Assembly: GCA_947581645.1 (NCBI GenBank)
Contig: CANPVF010000121.1
Span: 1-35,177 of the forward strand
DNA: 35,177 bases
Source of the DNA: Candidatus Caribbeanibacter nitroreducens
GTDB taxonomy: Bacteria; Gemmatimonadota; Gemmatimonadetes; Palauibacterales; Palauibacteraceae
Direction: 5' to 3'
Shown here in pieces: positions 22,317-29,548 of the stretch; the first letter of the stretch is position 1; each line of letters begins with the position of its first letter. The notes under the pieces were generated by a model. That model worked only from the letters and a program-made list of their open reading frames with translations. It did not search any database and was not told where the DNA came from. Both the position numbers and the translations under genes were made by a program.

Positions 22317-23777
22317 CTACTCGCCGCCCGAGGTGGGCTCGATGGCCTTCAGGACCTCACGGGTGAGGCTCCAGTTGTCGAAGCCCTGCTCCCCGTAGTC
22401 GAGGCCGCGGCGGACGATCACCACGTCGTGGGAGGGAACGACGATCATGTACTGGCCGCGGTTCCCGGCGGTGGAGTAGGCGCCCTCGGGCACGTCGTCC
22501 CGGTCGTCCGGGGGGAGCCACCACTGGCCGCCGTAGAAGTTCCCGCGGTCGGAGGTGGAGGGCGCCGGGGTGCGGACGAAATCGATCCACTCCTCGGAGA
22601 TGAGCCGCTCCCCGTTCCAGGTGCCGCCGTTCAGGTACAGGAGGCCGAGCCGGGCCAGGTCCCGCGCGTTGGTGTAGACCTGGCTGCTCATGATGAAGTT
22701 GCCGAAGCGGTCGGTGCTCAGCAGGGTGTTCCGCATGCCGATCCTGTCCAGGAGAGCCCGGTGGGGGTACTCCCGGTAGGTCTCTCCGCCGCCCAGCACC
22801 CGCTTCATCTTCAGCACGCCGAGCAGCGTGTCGTAGTTCTCGTATTCCCAGAACGTGCCCGGCTCGCGCACCAGCCCCCGGTCCCGGGCGCCCCGGGCCG
22901 AGTTGGCCCCTGCCCAGTAGGCCAGCCCGGAGCCCGTGGCGTACTCGAGGCCCTGGCCGTCCACCGGGTAGAGCCCGCTGGACATCCGGAGCACGTTCCG
23001 GAGCGTGATCTCGTCGCGGGGATCGGGCGTCTCCGAGTCCAGCTCCGGGAGCCAGTCGAAGCCCAGCGGCTCGTCCAGGTCGACGCGTCCGTCGAGGGCC
23101 AGCGTCCCCAGGACCGTCACGAACAGGCTCTTGGCCGTGGACCACGTCCGGGTCCGCGTGTCCATGTCGAAGCCCGGGGCGTAGCGCTCCAGGACGATCT
23201 GCCCGTCCTTCACCACCAGGAGGCTCACGGTGACCTGGTACGGCGACTCCCGGTCGAAGGCCCACTCGGCGGCCTCCTGGAGGGCGGCGGAGTCCACGCC
23301 GGCCGGCAGGGGCCCGTCCTCCACCAGGTCGCCGTCAGGCCACGGAATCGTGTCGGGATCGCCGGGGGGCGGCGGCACCTCGATCTCCGGGAGGGTGGAG
23401 ATGTCGGCGAAGGTCTGGTCCGGCGACATTACGACGCAGCCGATGCCCTCGCGGAAGGCCGCCCGCATCACGGGCGTGCCGCCGGGCGCCCCGATGGCCA
23501 CCGCCTCCCGCCCCCGGTCGATGCGGACCTCGTCGCGGGGTACCGGCGGCGGGCCGTACGCCAGCTCCTGCTCGTAGACCTGCTCCACGGTCCGGTGGGA
23601 CGTGAAGAGCCCGTTGCACGTGAGAATGGCCTGGACGCCGCGCCAGACCATGTCCCGGTTGTAGCTCCAGTAGTCGTAGCTCGACTCCGGCGCCTCCTGG
23701 GCGGCGGCCGGCGCGGCGAACGAGGGAAGCGTGGCGAGAACGGCGACGGCGGCGAGTGCGGCGGTCAGACGCTTCAT
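22317..23777 (-). CDS. Secreted serine hydrolase, beta-lactamase/penicillin-binding (class C-like) family
   Basis: Exported hydrolase or esterase of 486 residues. The signal peptide is MKRLTAALAAVAVLATLPSFAAPAAAQ (about 1-27). A family-specific N-terminal region of about 150 residues (WSYNRDMVWRGVQAILTCNGLFTSHRTVEQVYEQEL) precedes the beta-lactamase fold. The nucleophile motif is STAK (Ser213, Lys216) in RTRTWSTAKSLFVTVLGTL. The second motif is YEN (Tyr312, Asn314) in FWEYENYDTLLGVL, and a GNRGQYMIVVPSHDVVIVRRG strand takes the place of the KTG motif. The N-terminal 'CNGLFxSxR' block is usual for amide-hydrolase-like members of this group. The ATG at 23777 has GAGG 9 nt upstream and begins the signal peptide; the frame is open far upstream, but that is not coding. 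It stands alone between a candidate promoter and a strong hairpin. Substrate unknown. Confidence 0.9.
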   Translation of the reverse strand: MKRLTAALAAVAVLATLPSFAAPAAAQEAPESSYDYWSYNRDMVWRGVQAILTCNGLFTSHRTVEQVYEQELAYGPPPVPRDEVRIDRGREAVAIGAPGGTPVMRAAFREGIGCVVMSPDQTFADISTLPEIEVPPPPGDPDTIPWPDGDLVEDGPLPAGVDSAALQEAAEWAFDRESPYQVTVSLLVVKDGQIVLERYAPGFDMDTRTRTWSTAKSLFVTVLGTLALDGRVDLDEPLGFDWLPELDSETPDPRDEITLRNVLRMSSGLYPVDGQGLEYATGSGLAYWAGANSARGARDRGLVREPGTFWEYENYDTLLGVLKMKRVLGGGETYREYPHRALLDRIGMRNTLLSTDRFGNFIMSSQVYTNARDLARLGLLYLNGGTWNGERLISEEWIDFVRTPAPSTSDRGNFYGGQWWLPPDDRDDVPEGAYSTAGNRGQYMIVVPSHDVVIVRRGLDYGEQGFDNWSLTREVLKAIEPTSGGE

Positions 23778-23829
23778 CCTGGGGCCTCGTTTCGCGGGAT
23801 CAGTTGGGTCCGCTCGGGCGACGCCACCG

Positions 23830-23838
23830 ATGATAACA
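23830..23838 (-). promoter_or_regulatory. Extended -10 promoter candidate for the serine hydrolase
   Basis: On the minus strand the site reads TGTTATCAT: a TG dinucleotide one base before TATCAT, which matches TATAAT at 5 of 6 positions, 52 nt before the ATG. No good -35 is seen, as allowed for extended -10 promoters. This assumes a housekeeping sigma with the usual preference. Confidence 0.35.
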
Positions 23839-23883
23839 GGATCGAGGCGGACGGCGCGAGAGCGACTGAAACCGACGCGGGAC

Positions 23884-23905
23884 CGCGCCCGTAGGGACGG
23901 GCGCG
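23884..23905. repeat. Perfect 9-bp hairpin in a divergent intergenic region
   Basis: CGCGCCCGT / ACGGGCGCG with an AGGG loop, between the divergent serine hydrolase and small lipoprotein genes. Since no gene ends here, it is unlikely to be a simple terminator. It is followed directly by a tandem repeat at 23905-23922. It could be a protein-binding site or a 5' leader structure of the lipoprotein transcript. Confidence 0.45.
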
Positions 23906-23930
23906 AAGAGAGCGAAGAGAGCGGAGAGAT
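23905..23930 (+). repeat. Short tandem repeat, GAAGAGAGC twice plus a degenerate third unit
   Basis: Two exact copies of the 9-mer GAAGAGAGC (23905-23913 and 23914-23922), then GGAGAGAT in the third position. It starts at the last base of the hairpin at 23884-23905 and lies 48 nt before the ATG of the small lipoprotein gene. Confidence 0.5.
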
Positions 23931-23977
23931 CCGACGACGGCGATCGAGCGAGTCGAACTTCGATCCGGGACGACGAC

Positions 23978-24148
23978 ATGGACGTGACCAGACTGGCCGG
24001 CGTGGCGCTGGCCTCAGCGATGATCTTCGCCTGCGCGGGGCGGGCGGCCCCGGGAGCCGCGGCGTCGGCCCCCGGGCCGGACGCGGCCCCACTTCCCGCG
24101 TCGGTCCATCAGCTCCAGGCCGAGGACGGAGAGGACCCCCGGAGCTGA
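23978..24148 (+). CDS. Small putative lipoprotein, 56 residues
   Basis: Small open frame with a lipoprotein-like N-terminus: MDVTRLAGVALASAMIFAC, where a short basic start and hydrophobic core lead to I-F-A-C with Cys19 as the possible lipidated residue. The rest is Ala/Pro/Gly-rich and then acidic (HQLQAEDGEDPRS). GGGA lies about 10 nt before the ATG. A large bidirectional hairpin follows at 24203-24231. I see no homology, so gene status rests on the signal sequence and the position in an otherwise empty gap. It converges with the second exported methyltransferase. Confidence 0.42.
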   Translation: MDVTRLAGVALASAMIFACAGRAAPGAAASAPGPDAAPLPASVHQLQAEDGEDPRS

Positions 24149-24202
24149 CCCGACGCCGCGGCCGTTGCCGGCGCGCGGGCCCGGGGCCACCTTCGGCATC
24201 TT

Positions 24203-24231
24203 CCGGATCGGGCGGCTGAGCCGCGTTCCGG
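24203..24231. terminator. Bidirectional hairpin between converging lipoprotein and methyltransferase genes
   Basis: Two nested stems: outer CCGGA (24203-24207) with TCCGG (24227-24231), and inner GCGGC (24212-24216) with GCCGC (24220-24224) around a TGA loop. It ends 2 nt from the methyltransferase TAA stop and 55 nt after the lipoprotein stop, so it could end both transcripts. A short GGTTT follows on the plus strand. Confidence 0.5.
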
Positions 24232-24232
24232 T

Positions 24233-25219
24233 TTACCCCTCCCACTCCAGGATGGAGGCGTCGGTGTCCCCGGTGCGGCGGGCGGACCAGGCCTCGCCCG
24301 CGGCGGATCGCCCCTGCATCCGCTCCCCGTCCACGGTCCCCCGCAGGCGGAGCGTCTCGCCATCGGCCACGAGTCGGATCTCCACACTGTCGGCGTGGAC
24401 CCGTGCCGAGGACACGGTGTCGATCCCGCCGCCGACCGCCGCCGCCCGAAGCTCCTGGAACCGCTGGTCGATCCGGACGCGTCCGCTTTCGCCGCCCGGC
24501 AGCCTGAACGCCCAGGTCCCGCCCACGTCGGCCGGTATCACCCACAGGTAGAGGGTGGCCCGGCCGGTCCCGGCGTCCACGTCGGGGAGGAGCGTGTCCG
24601 CGGCGGTCGTCCGGTCGCCGAACTCCTCCCGGCCGTCGAAGAGCCCGTCCGGGAGCTGCACTCCGCCTCGCTTCCGGACGGTCACCACGCTGTCGGCGTC
24701 CCACTCCCCCATGGAGAAGTCGTGGGCCACCACGCGGTTCCCGGGCTCCATCTCCCGCAGGATCCGGGGGCGGAGCCGCTCGTTCATGCCCGGGAACAGG
24801 TACAGGGTGAGGACGGTGGCCGGGCGGATGTCGGTCTCGAACAGGTCCCCCCGGACGAAGCGGACCAGGCTGTCGACGCCGGCCTCCCGGGCGTGGCGAC
24901 GGGAGCGGGCCACCAGGCCCGAGTCCAGCTCCACGCCCAGGCCGCGGCTCCCGTACAGCCGCGCCGCGGTGATCGGCAGGCGGCCGTCTCCCGATCCCAG
25001 GTCGTAGACCGTGTCGCGGGCCGTGATCCCCGCCAGCTCCAGCATCTCCGTCACGACGCCCATGGGCGTGGGGACGTAGGGCGCGCCGGGCTCCTTCGCG
25101 TCCGGGTCCTCCTGTGCCGGAGCCCCCGGAGGGGCCGCCAGGGCCAGCAGGAGGACGAGGAGGGACGGGAGCAGGAAGCGGCGGAGAGCAGGGCGGCGGT
25201 CGGGGCGTGGTTCGCGCAT
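24233..25219 (-). CDS. Second exported SAM-dependent methyltransferase, paralog of the one at 5098-6006
   Basis: The 328-residue protein opens with a basic region (MREPRPDRRPALRRF), a Leu-rich core and a GAPAQ cleavage site near residue 36. The Rossmann core shows YVPTPMGVVTEMLELAGITARDTV, YDLGSGDGR (72-80), LGVELDSGLVARSRRHA, VRGDLFETDIRPATVLTLYLFPGM and NRVVAHDFSMGEWDADSV. It then has an insert of about 30 residues (LPDGLFDGREEFGDRTTAADT) absent from the other copy, and the same C-terminal beta domain (ATLYLWVIPADVGGTWAF ... SILEWEG). Motif order and wording are shared with the first copy from the 'VPTP' segment to the final EW, so they are true paralogs. The ATG at 25219 is a weak start by Shine-Dalgarno but begins the signal peptide. 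It is divergent from the PLP-enzyme gene, 67 bp away. Substrate unknown; the same puzzle of SAM supply applies. Confidence 0.88.
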   Translation of the reverse strand: MREPRPDRRPALRRFLLPSLLVLLLALAAPPGAPAQEDPDAKEPGAPYVPTPMGVVTEMLELAGITARDTVYDLGSGDGRLPITAARLYGSRGLGVELDSGLVARSRRHAREAGVDSLVRFVRGDLFETDIRPATVLTLYLFPGMNERLRPRILREMEPGNRVVAHDFSMGEWDADSVVTVRKRGGVQLPDGLFDGREEFGDRTTAADTLLPDVDAGTGRATLYLWVIPADVGGTWAFRLPGGESGRVRIDQRFQELRAAAVGGGIDTVSSARVHADSVEIRLVADGETLRLRGTVDGERMQGRSAAGEAWSARRTGDTDASILEWEG

Positions 25220-25286
25220 GGGGATCGGGTCCGTAGCTTGAGACGGTGAGGGCAGGTGAGGCGCGCACCGGGGGGTTCATACAGGG

Positions 25287-26456
25287 ATGCCGGAGAAACG
25301 AGCGACGGAGCCGGACTTCGACCTGGCGGCCTGGCGGCGCCGGATCCCCGTCCTGGAGCGCGCCGTGCCCATGAACGCCTGCTCCCAGGGCCCACTGACC
25401 GACCGCGCCGGGGAGGCCATGGAGTCGTTCATGGAGTCCTGGCGACGGAGGAGCATGGACTGGGAGCGCTGGCTCGGGGAGGTGGAGGAGGCCCGCCGCC
25501 TCTTCGCCGGGCTCGTCGGCGCCGAGCCCGGCGAGGTGGCCCTGGCCAGCTCCGTCTCGGCGGCGGCGAACAGCGTGGCCAGCGCCCTGGACTTCGGCGG
25601 CCGCCGCCGGACCGTGGCCGTGACCGAGGCGGAGTTTCCGTCGGTGGCCCACGTGTGGCTCGCCCGGCGCCGCGACGGCGCCCGGGTGGAATGGATCCCG
25701 GCGACGGAGGAGGGGATCCGCCCCCGGGCGTACGAGCGGGTCGTGGACCGGGAGACGCTGATCGTCTCGGCGTGCCACGCCCACTACGAGACCGGCTTCA
25801 CCCAGGACCTGGCGGCGGTGGCGGAGCGGGTCCACGACGCCGGCGCGCTGCTCTTCGTGGACGCGTACCAGTCGGCCGGGACCCGGCCCATCGACGTGAA
25901 GGAGACCGGGGTCGACTTCCTGGCCGCGGGGTGCCAGAAGTTCCTCATGGGCACCTCCGGGATCGCCTTCCTCTACGTGGCGCCCCGGCTGGTGGATCGC
26001 CTCGAGCCGCGGGACACGGGGTGGTTCGGGCGGCGGGACCCCTTCGCCTTCGACGCGGAGACGCTGGACTGGGCGCCCGACGCCTCCCGCTTCGAGATCG
26101 GCACGCCCCCGGTGCCCTCGGCCTACGTGGCACGGGCCGGCATGGAGGTGATCGACGAGGTGGGCACGGAGGCGGTCCGGGACTGGACCCGGCGGCTGGG
26201 ACGGCGTCTGCAGGAGGGTGGCCGCGACCGGGGGCTGGAGCCGGTGGGCCCCGGGGACCCGGCCCGCAGGAATCCGACGGTGGCCTTCCGGTGCCCGGAG
26301 GGGACGGAGGCGGCCGAGGTCGGCCAGCGGCTGCGCGACGCGGGCGTGATCGCCGCGCCCCGGGGGCGGGTGGTCCGCCTGACGCCCCACTTCTACAGCA
26401 GCCGGGAGGACGTGGACCGGTCGCTGGACGCCCTGGCCGGGGCCATGGCGCCGTGA
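25287..26456 (+). CDS. Class V aminotransferase-fold PLP enzyme (cysteine desulfurase/epimerase-like)
   Basis: Cytoplasmic fold-type I PLP enzyme, 389 residues. Motifs are VPMNACSQGPLTDRAGEAMESFMESW (N-terminal substrate region), EVALASSVSAAANSVASAL (phosphate binding), TVAVTEAEFPSVAHVWLA, VSACHAHYETGFTQDLAAVAERVHDAGALLFVDAYQSAG with Asp192, and VDFLAAGCQKFLMGTSGIAFLYV with the Schiff-base Lys218. The 'CQKFLMG' form differs from the SGHKxxGP of SufS/IscS, and no catalytic Cys loop of a desulfurase is visible near residue 330. A lyase, epimerase or aminotransferase is therefore more likely than a sulfur donor. The gene lies 19 bp before a sodium:amino-acid symporter and is probably co-transcribed, which suggests an amino-acid-like substrate. 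Confidence 0.87.
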   Translation: MPEKRATEPDFDLAAWRRRIPVLERAVPMNACSQGPLTDRAGEAMESFMESWRRRSMDWERWLGEVEEARRLFAGLVGAEPGEVALASSVSAAANSVASALDFGGRRRTVAVTEAEFPSVAHVWLARRRDGARVEWIPATEEGIRPRAYERVVDRETLIVSACHAHYETGFTQDLAAVAERVHDAGALLFVDAYQSAGTRPIDVKETGVDFLAAGCQKFLMGTSGIAFLYVAPRLVDRLEPRDTGWFGRRDPFAFDAETLDWAPDASRFEIGTPPVPSAYVARAGMEVIDEVGTEAVRDWTRRLGRRLQEGGRDRGLEPVGPGDPARRNPTVAFRCPEGTEAAEVGQRLRDAGVIAAPRGRVVRLTPHFYSSREDVDRSLDALAGAMAP

Positions 26457-26475
26457 ACGCCGCGAGGGGAGAGCC

Positions 26476-27816
26476 GTGAGCGGGCGGGAGACCTTCGCCA
26501 CCCGCTTCGGCACGGTGGCCTCGATGGTCGGCGTCGCCGTGGGGCTCGGGAACCTGTGGAGGTTCCCGTACATGGCGGGGGAGTTCGGCGGCACGGCCTT
26601 CGTGGCCTTCTACCTGCTGGTCGTGGCGGCCATCGGCGTACCGGGCCTCATGGCGGAGTGGACGCTGGGCCGGCACACCCGCCGCGGTCCGGTGGGGGCC
26701 TTCGAGCGGGCGGGCCTCCCGGGCGGCCGCGCCCTGGGCTGGCTCTTCTTCCTGGGGGTGGCCGGGGCCACGGGCTACTACACGGGCGTCATCGGGTGGA
26801 CGGCCTACCACGCCCTGGCGGAGCTCTCCCGACTGGCCGGAGCGACGCTGGATCCGTCCCTGGTCCTGCCGCCGGAGTCCGGCTTCCGCCCGGAGGCCTA
26901 CGCCCTGGCCACCGGGCTCACGCTGGCCGTGACGGCGGCCGCCGCGGCGGTGCTCCTCCGCGGCGTGCGCCAGGGGATCGAGGCGGCCAGCCGGGTCATC
27001 GCCCCGGGCCTGTTCCTCATCCTCCTGGCCCTGATCGCCCGTTCCCTGACCCTGGAGGGGGCGGGCGGCGGCCTGGCGTGGTACCTGGGCGGCTTCGACC
27101 CGGAGGAGCTGACCCCGTCGGTGATGATCGCCGCGCTGGGACAGGCCGTCTTCTCCCTGGGGCTCGGCGGGACCTACATGGTGGTGTACGGCTCCTACCT
27201 GGACGCCGACGGGGGGCTGCTGGGAAACGCGGTCTATACGGCGGCCGGCGACACGGCCGCGGGGCTCCTGGGCGGGCTGGCCATCTTCCCCGCCGTCTTC
27301 GCCCTGGGGATGTCCCCGGCCAGCGGGCCCGACCTGATCTTCTCCACCCTGCCGGATGTCTTCGCGGCGATGCCGGCCGGCGCGCTCCTGGGGGCCCTCT
27401 TCTTCTCCGCGCTGGCCGCCGTGGCCTTCCTCTCGGACGTGGCCGCCTTCGAGGTGCTGGTGGCGGGTCTCACCGACAACACCTCGCTGCCGCGCCGGAC
27501 GGCGGTGGTCCTGGTGGCGGCGATCGTGTTCCTCTTCTCGCTCACGCCCATGATCAACATGGAGCTGTTCGTGCCGTGGGACCTGGCCTTCGGCTCGGGG
27601 CTCCAGATGGGCGGGGCCCTCCTGGCGGCGCTCTGCGTGGGATGGGCCCTGGACCGGGGCGCGGTGCTCGAGGAGCTCGCCCGCAGCGGGAAGGGCGGGC
27701 GGGGCGGAGGGGAGGTGTCGCCGTGGCTCTACCGCTGGATCCGGTACGTCATCCCAGGCGCCATCGGCCTGGTGGCGGCGTGGTGGCTGGCGAGCGACGT
27801 GCTGGGGCTGGCCTGA
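26476..27816 (+). CDS. Neurotransmitter:sodium symporter (NSS) family transporter
   Basis: Inner-membrane Na+-driven uptake of an amino acid or amine, 446 residues, typical for bacterial LeuT/MhsT-like members. TM1 carries the family signature VGVAVGLGNLWRFPYMAGEFGG with the unwound GNLWRFPY. TM2 to TM3 show FVAFYLLVVAAIGVPGLMAEWTLGR. TM6 has QAVFSLGLGGTYMVVYGSYL and TM8 FFSALAAVAFLSDVAAFEVLV. Roughly eleven helices can be counted, ending YVIPGAIGLVAAWWLASDVLG, so it may lack TM12, as MhsT does. The GTG at 26476 has GGGGAGAG 3-5 nt upstream. It follows the PLP enzyme by 19 bp, so import may feed that enzyme. It converges with the membrane protein of the sigma-factor pair. Confidence 0.93.
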   Translation: MSGRETFATRFGTVASMVGVAVGLGNLWRFPYMAGEFGGTAFVAFYLLVVAAIGVPGLMAEWTLGRHTRRGPVGAFERAGLPGGRALGWLFFLGVAGATGYYTGVIGWTAYHALAELSRLAGATLDPSLVLPPESGFRPEAYALATGLTLAVTAAAAAVLLRGVRQGIEAASRVIAPGLFLILLALIARSLTLEGAGGGLAWYLGGFDPEELTPSVMIAALGQAVFSLGLGGTYMVVYGSYLDADGGLLGNAVYTAAGDTAAGLLGGLAIFPAVFALGMSPASGPDLIFSTLPDVFAAMPAGALLGALFFSALAAVAFLSDVAAFEVLVAGLTDNTSLPRRTAVVLVAAIVFLFSLTPMINMELFVPWDLAFGSGLQMGGALLAALCVGWALDRGAVLEELARSGKGGRGGGEVSPWLYRWIRYVIPGAIGLVAAWWLASDVLGLA

Positions 27817-27844
27817 GCCGCGGCGGCCGGGGGGTACCGGAGGG

Positions 27845-28438
27845 CTACCCGCCGTTCGCCTCGATCCGATCCAGCATCCGGGCCAGCTCCCGGCGGCGGG
27901 GACGGAGGCTCCGGCGCACGGCCCGCCGGTTCAGCCACCAGACCAGGACGCTCACGGCCAGGATCACGGCGACGGAGATCAGCGTGCCCACGTGGCCGTC
28001 GCCGATCCCCACGACGAAGAGGAGACAGCCCGCGGCCAGGGGGCCCACGTACCACCACAGCACGCTCTCCAGCAGCCGGATCTGGGCGTCCACCTTCTCG
28101 AGCTCGGCCCGGAGCCGCTCGGCCACCGGGCGCCCGGCCAGCTCGTCCCTGCCGTCCCGCCGCGCGCTCCGGAGGCGCCACACCACCAGGACGGACCCGG
28201 CGACGACCACGGCGGCCCCGATCCGGGCGAGCCAGGCCGCGGACGTCAGGGCCTCGTAGCCGAAGAAGATCACGACCAGGGCGGCGGCCGCGATCTCGAG
28301 CCAGTCCCGGCGTCGGATCGTCCGGTCGAAGGCCTCGGACCGCTCCTTCACCTCCGCCAGGAGCTCCTCCTCGTCCAGGTCGGCGTCCGGGTCCGTCCCG
28401 TGTCCCTGCCACGCGTCGCGGTACTCCTCGAGGGTCAC
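27845..28438 (-). CDS. Four-TM membrane protein coupled to an ECF sigma factor, possible anti-sigma factor
   Basis: 197 residues. A soluble acidic N-terminal segment of about 45 residues (TLEEYRDAWQGHGTDPDADLDEEELLAEVKERSEAF) precedes two TM helices (WLEIAAAALVVIFFGYEAL and WLARIGAAVVVAGSVLVVW). A helical loop (AERLRAELEKVDAQIRLLESVLWW) and two more TM helices follow (YVGPLAAGCLLFVVGIG, TLISVAVILAVSVLVWWL). The tail is very basic (RRAVRRSLRPRRRELARM). An ATG at 28459 is possible. The GTG at 28438 overlaps the sigma stop (GTGA), has GGAGGAGAC right before it, and is the better start. There is no zinc-finger motif. The coupling and the cytoplasmic N-terminal segment make an anti-sigma or signal-transducing role plausible, by inference only. 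Confidence 0.8.
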   Translation of the reverse strand: MTLEEYRDAWQGHGTDPDADLDEEELLAEVKERSEAFDRTIRRRDWLEIAAAALVVIFFGYEALTSAAWLARIGAAVVVAGSVLVVWRLRSARRDGRDELAGRPVAERLRAELEKVDAQIRLLESVLWWYVGPLAAGCLLFVVGIGDGHVGTLISVAVILAVSVLVWWLNRRAVRRSLRPRRRELARMLDRIEANGG

Positions 28439-28944
28439 GTCTCCTCCTCGCTCAGCCATGTCGAGAGCCTCTTCCGAATCCGGTGGAGCCTGACGCCGAC
28501 GTAGTTCTCGGTGATGCCGAGCACCTCGGCCATCTCGCTGTAGCTCTTCTCGTCCAGGTACATGAGGACCAGCGCCCGGTCGGCGTCCTCGAGACGATCG
28601 ATGGCGGCGTAGAGCCGCTCCAGGCGCTCCCGCTCACGATGCTCCCGGTCCGGGCGGGACGGAGCGTCGGGAATGGCGTCGTCCTCCCTGTGCAGCCGCG
28701 CCTCCTCCCGGGTCTCGCGGTCGCGGCGACGGCTCAGGGCCGTGTTCAGGGCCACGCGATACAGCCAGGTGCCGGCGTCCGCGTCGCCGCGGAACGAAGG
28801 CAGCGAGCGCCACAGCTGGAGCAGGATCTCCTGTCGGAGGTCCTCCCGGTCCGCGGCGTCGTCTCCGTACACGCGGCAGATCTTGCGCAGCTGTCCGCGG
28901 TTCTCCCGGATCAGCCGCAGGTACGTCTGTTCCCGATCGTCCAC
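28435..28944 (-). CDS. ECF-type RNA polymerase sigma factor
   Basis: 169 residues. Region 2 shows QTYLRLIRENRGQLRKICRVYGDDAADREDLRQEILLQLWRSLPSFRGDADAGTWLYRVALNTALSRRRD. Region 4 shows ERLYAAIDRLEDADRALVLMYLDEKSYSEMAEVLGITENYVGVRLHRIRKRLSTWL, with a clear helix-turn-helix. The 'DREDLRQEILLQLWRSLPSFRGDADAGTWLYRVALNTAL' wording fits ECF factors that stand next to a small membrane protein. The GTG at 28944 has GAGGAGA 4 nt upstream. The stop overlaps the next gene's GTG. It is unrelated in detail to the sigma factor at 7235. A promoter candidate lies about 75 nt upstream. Confidence 0.93.
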   Translation of the reverse strand: MDDREQTYLRLIRENRGQLRKICRVYGDDAADREDLRQEILLQLWRSLPSFRGDADAGTWLYRVALNTALSRRRDRETREEARLHREDDAIPDAPSRPDREHRERERLERLYAAIDRLEDADRALVLMYLDEKSYSEMAEVLGITENYVGVRLHRIRKRLSTWLSEEET

Positions 28945-29016
28945 GGTCTCTCCTCGATGCGTCGGCCGCTCGTCTCTCCCCCTCCCGGGACCGGATTGGT
29001 CGCCCGGACCCCTCTC

Positions 29017-29044
29017 ATCTTACAGACCATCCTGCAGATGTCCG
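29017..29044 (-). promoter_or_regulatory. Promoter candidate for the second sigma-factor operon
   Basis: On the minus strand CGGACA (29044-29039), a 16-nt spacer and TAAGAT (29022-29017), with TG just before the -10. Matches to TTGACA and TATAAT are 4 of 6 each. On the plus strand GTGACA (29055-29060), a 17-nt spacer and TCTTAA (29078-29083) could serve the small coiled-coil gene. The 219-bp divergent gap is less GC-rich here than its surroundings. Both calls are by eye. Confidence 0.3.
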
Positions 29045-29163
29045 GGCGCGGGGTGTGACATTTCGCGCTCTGAATCGTCTTAAGGACGAGAAGGATGAGC
29101 GGAACGAACGGGAAGAGGGTGAGGAGCCGCTCGCCGTGAGACCGGCCATCGGGATTGGGTGAC

Positions 29164-29442
29164 ATGAGGGACGAGGAACGCCGGTACGACGAAGCGTCGC
29201 AGCTCTGCCGAGCCGCCGACGACCTGAAGGATCGGATCGAGAGCCTGGAGGAGCGCGTGCAGGCGTCCTCCGGATCGGACGGCCGGGACCGGGAGGACCT
29301 CGAGGGGGCGCGGGAGGCCGCCGCGGAGGCCCTGAGGCATCTTCGCCGCTACCGGGAGAAGCTGGTGGGCGGCAGCCCGGACGAGATGGGAGCACCGCCC
29401 GGCACGACCGACGGAGCCGCCAGGGAGATCGGCGCCGGCTGA
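29164..29442 (+). CDS. Small coiled-coil protein of unknown function
   Basis: 92 residues, no signal peptide or TM helix. A charged helical core (YDEASQLCRAADDLKDRIESLEERVQ, then REDLEGAREAAAEALRHLRRYREKLV) with heptad-like Leu/Val/Ala spacing suggests a helical hairpin or coiled coil. The tail (GSPDEMGAPPGTTDGAAREIGAG) is disordered. A TTG at 29155 is in frame, but the ATG at 29164 is the simpler start; the Shine-Dalgarno is poor. Divergent from the sigma-factor operon. I do not recognise a family. The 106 bp after it, up to the converging lipoprotein gene, show nothing that I can call. Confidence 0.52.
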   Translation: MRDEERRYDEASQLCRAADDLKDRIESLEERVQASSGSDGRDREDLEGAREAAAEALRHLRRYREKLVGGSPDEMGAPPGTTDGAAREIGAG

Positions 29443-29548
29443 CCGTCTCCGGGCTCCGCACGCTCGGACGCTCTTCCCCGCGATTCCACGTCCGGGCCCT
29501 TCCTCTCCTGCCCGGGAGTAGCGCCGGTGCGGCGCGGCGATTGGCCTC

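Noticed and set aside
25120-25219. A twin-arginine signal in the second exported methyltransferase (ALRRFLLPS).
   Set aside because: The RR pair is followed directly by FLL without the usual S/T-R-R-x-F spacing, and the first paralog lacks it. A Sec signal is the simpler reading.
25287-26456. Cysteine desulfurase (SufS/IscS) for the PLP enzyme.
   Set aside because: The Lys motif differs, no catalytic Cys loop is seen near the expected place, and no suf/isc genes are nearby.
22317-26594. A 1425-codon open frame on the minus strand spanning the serine hydrolase, the lipoprotein and methyltransferase region and the PLP-enzyme gene.
   Set aside because: Only the part from 23777 to 22317 has domain character. 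The rest is Arg/Pro/Gly-rich shadow of genes in other frames, as expected in very GC-rich DNA.
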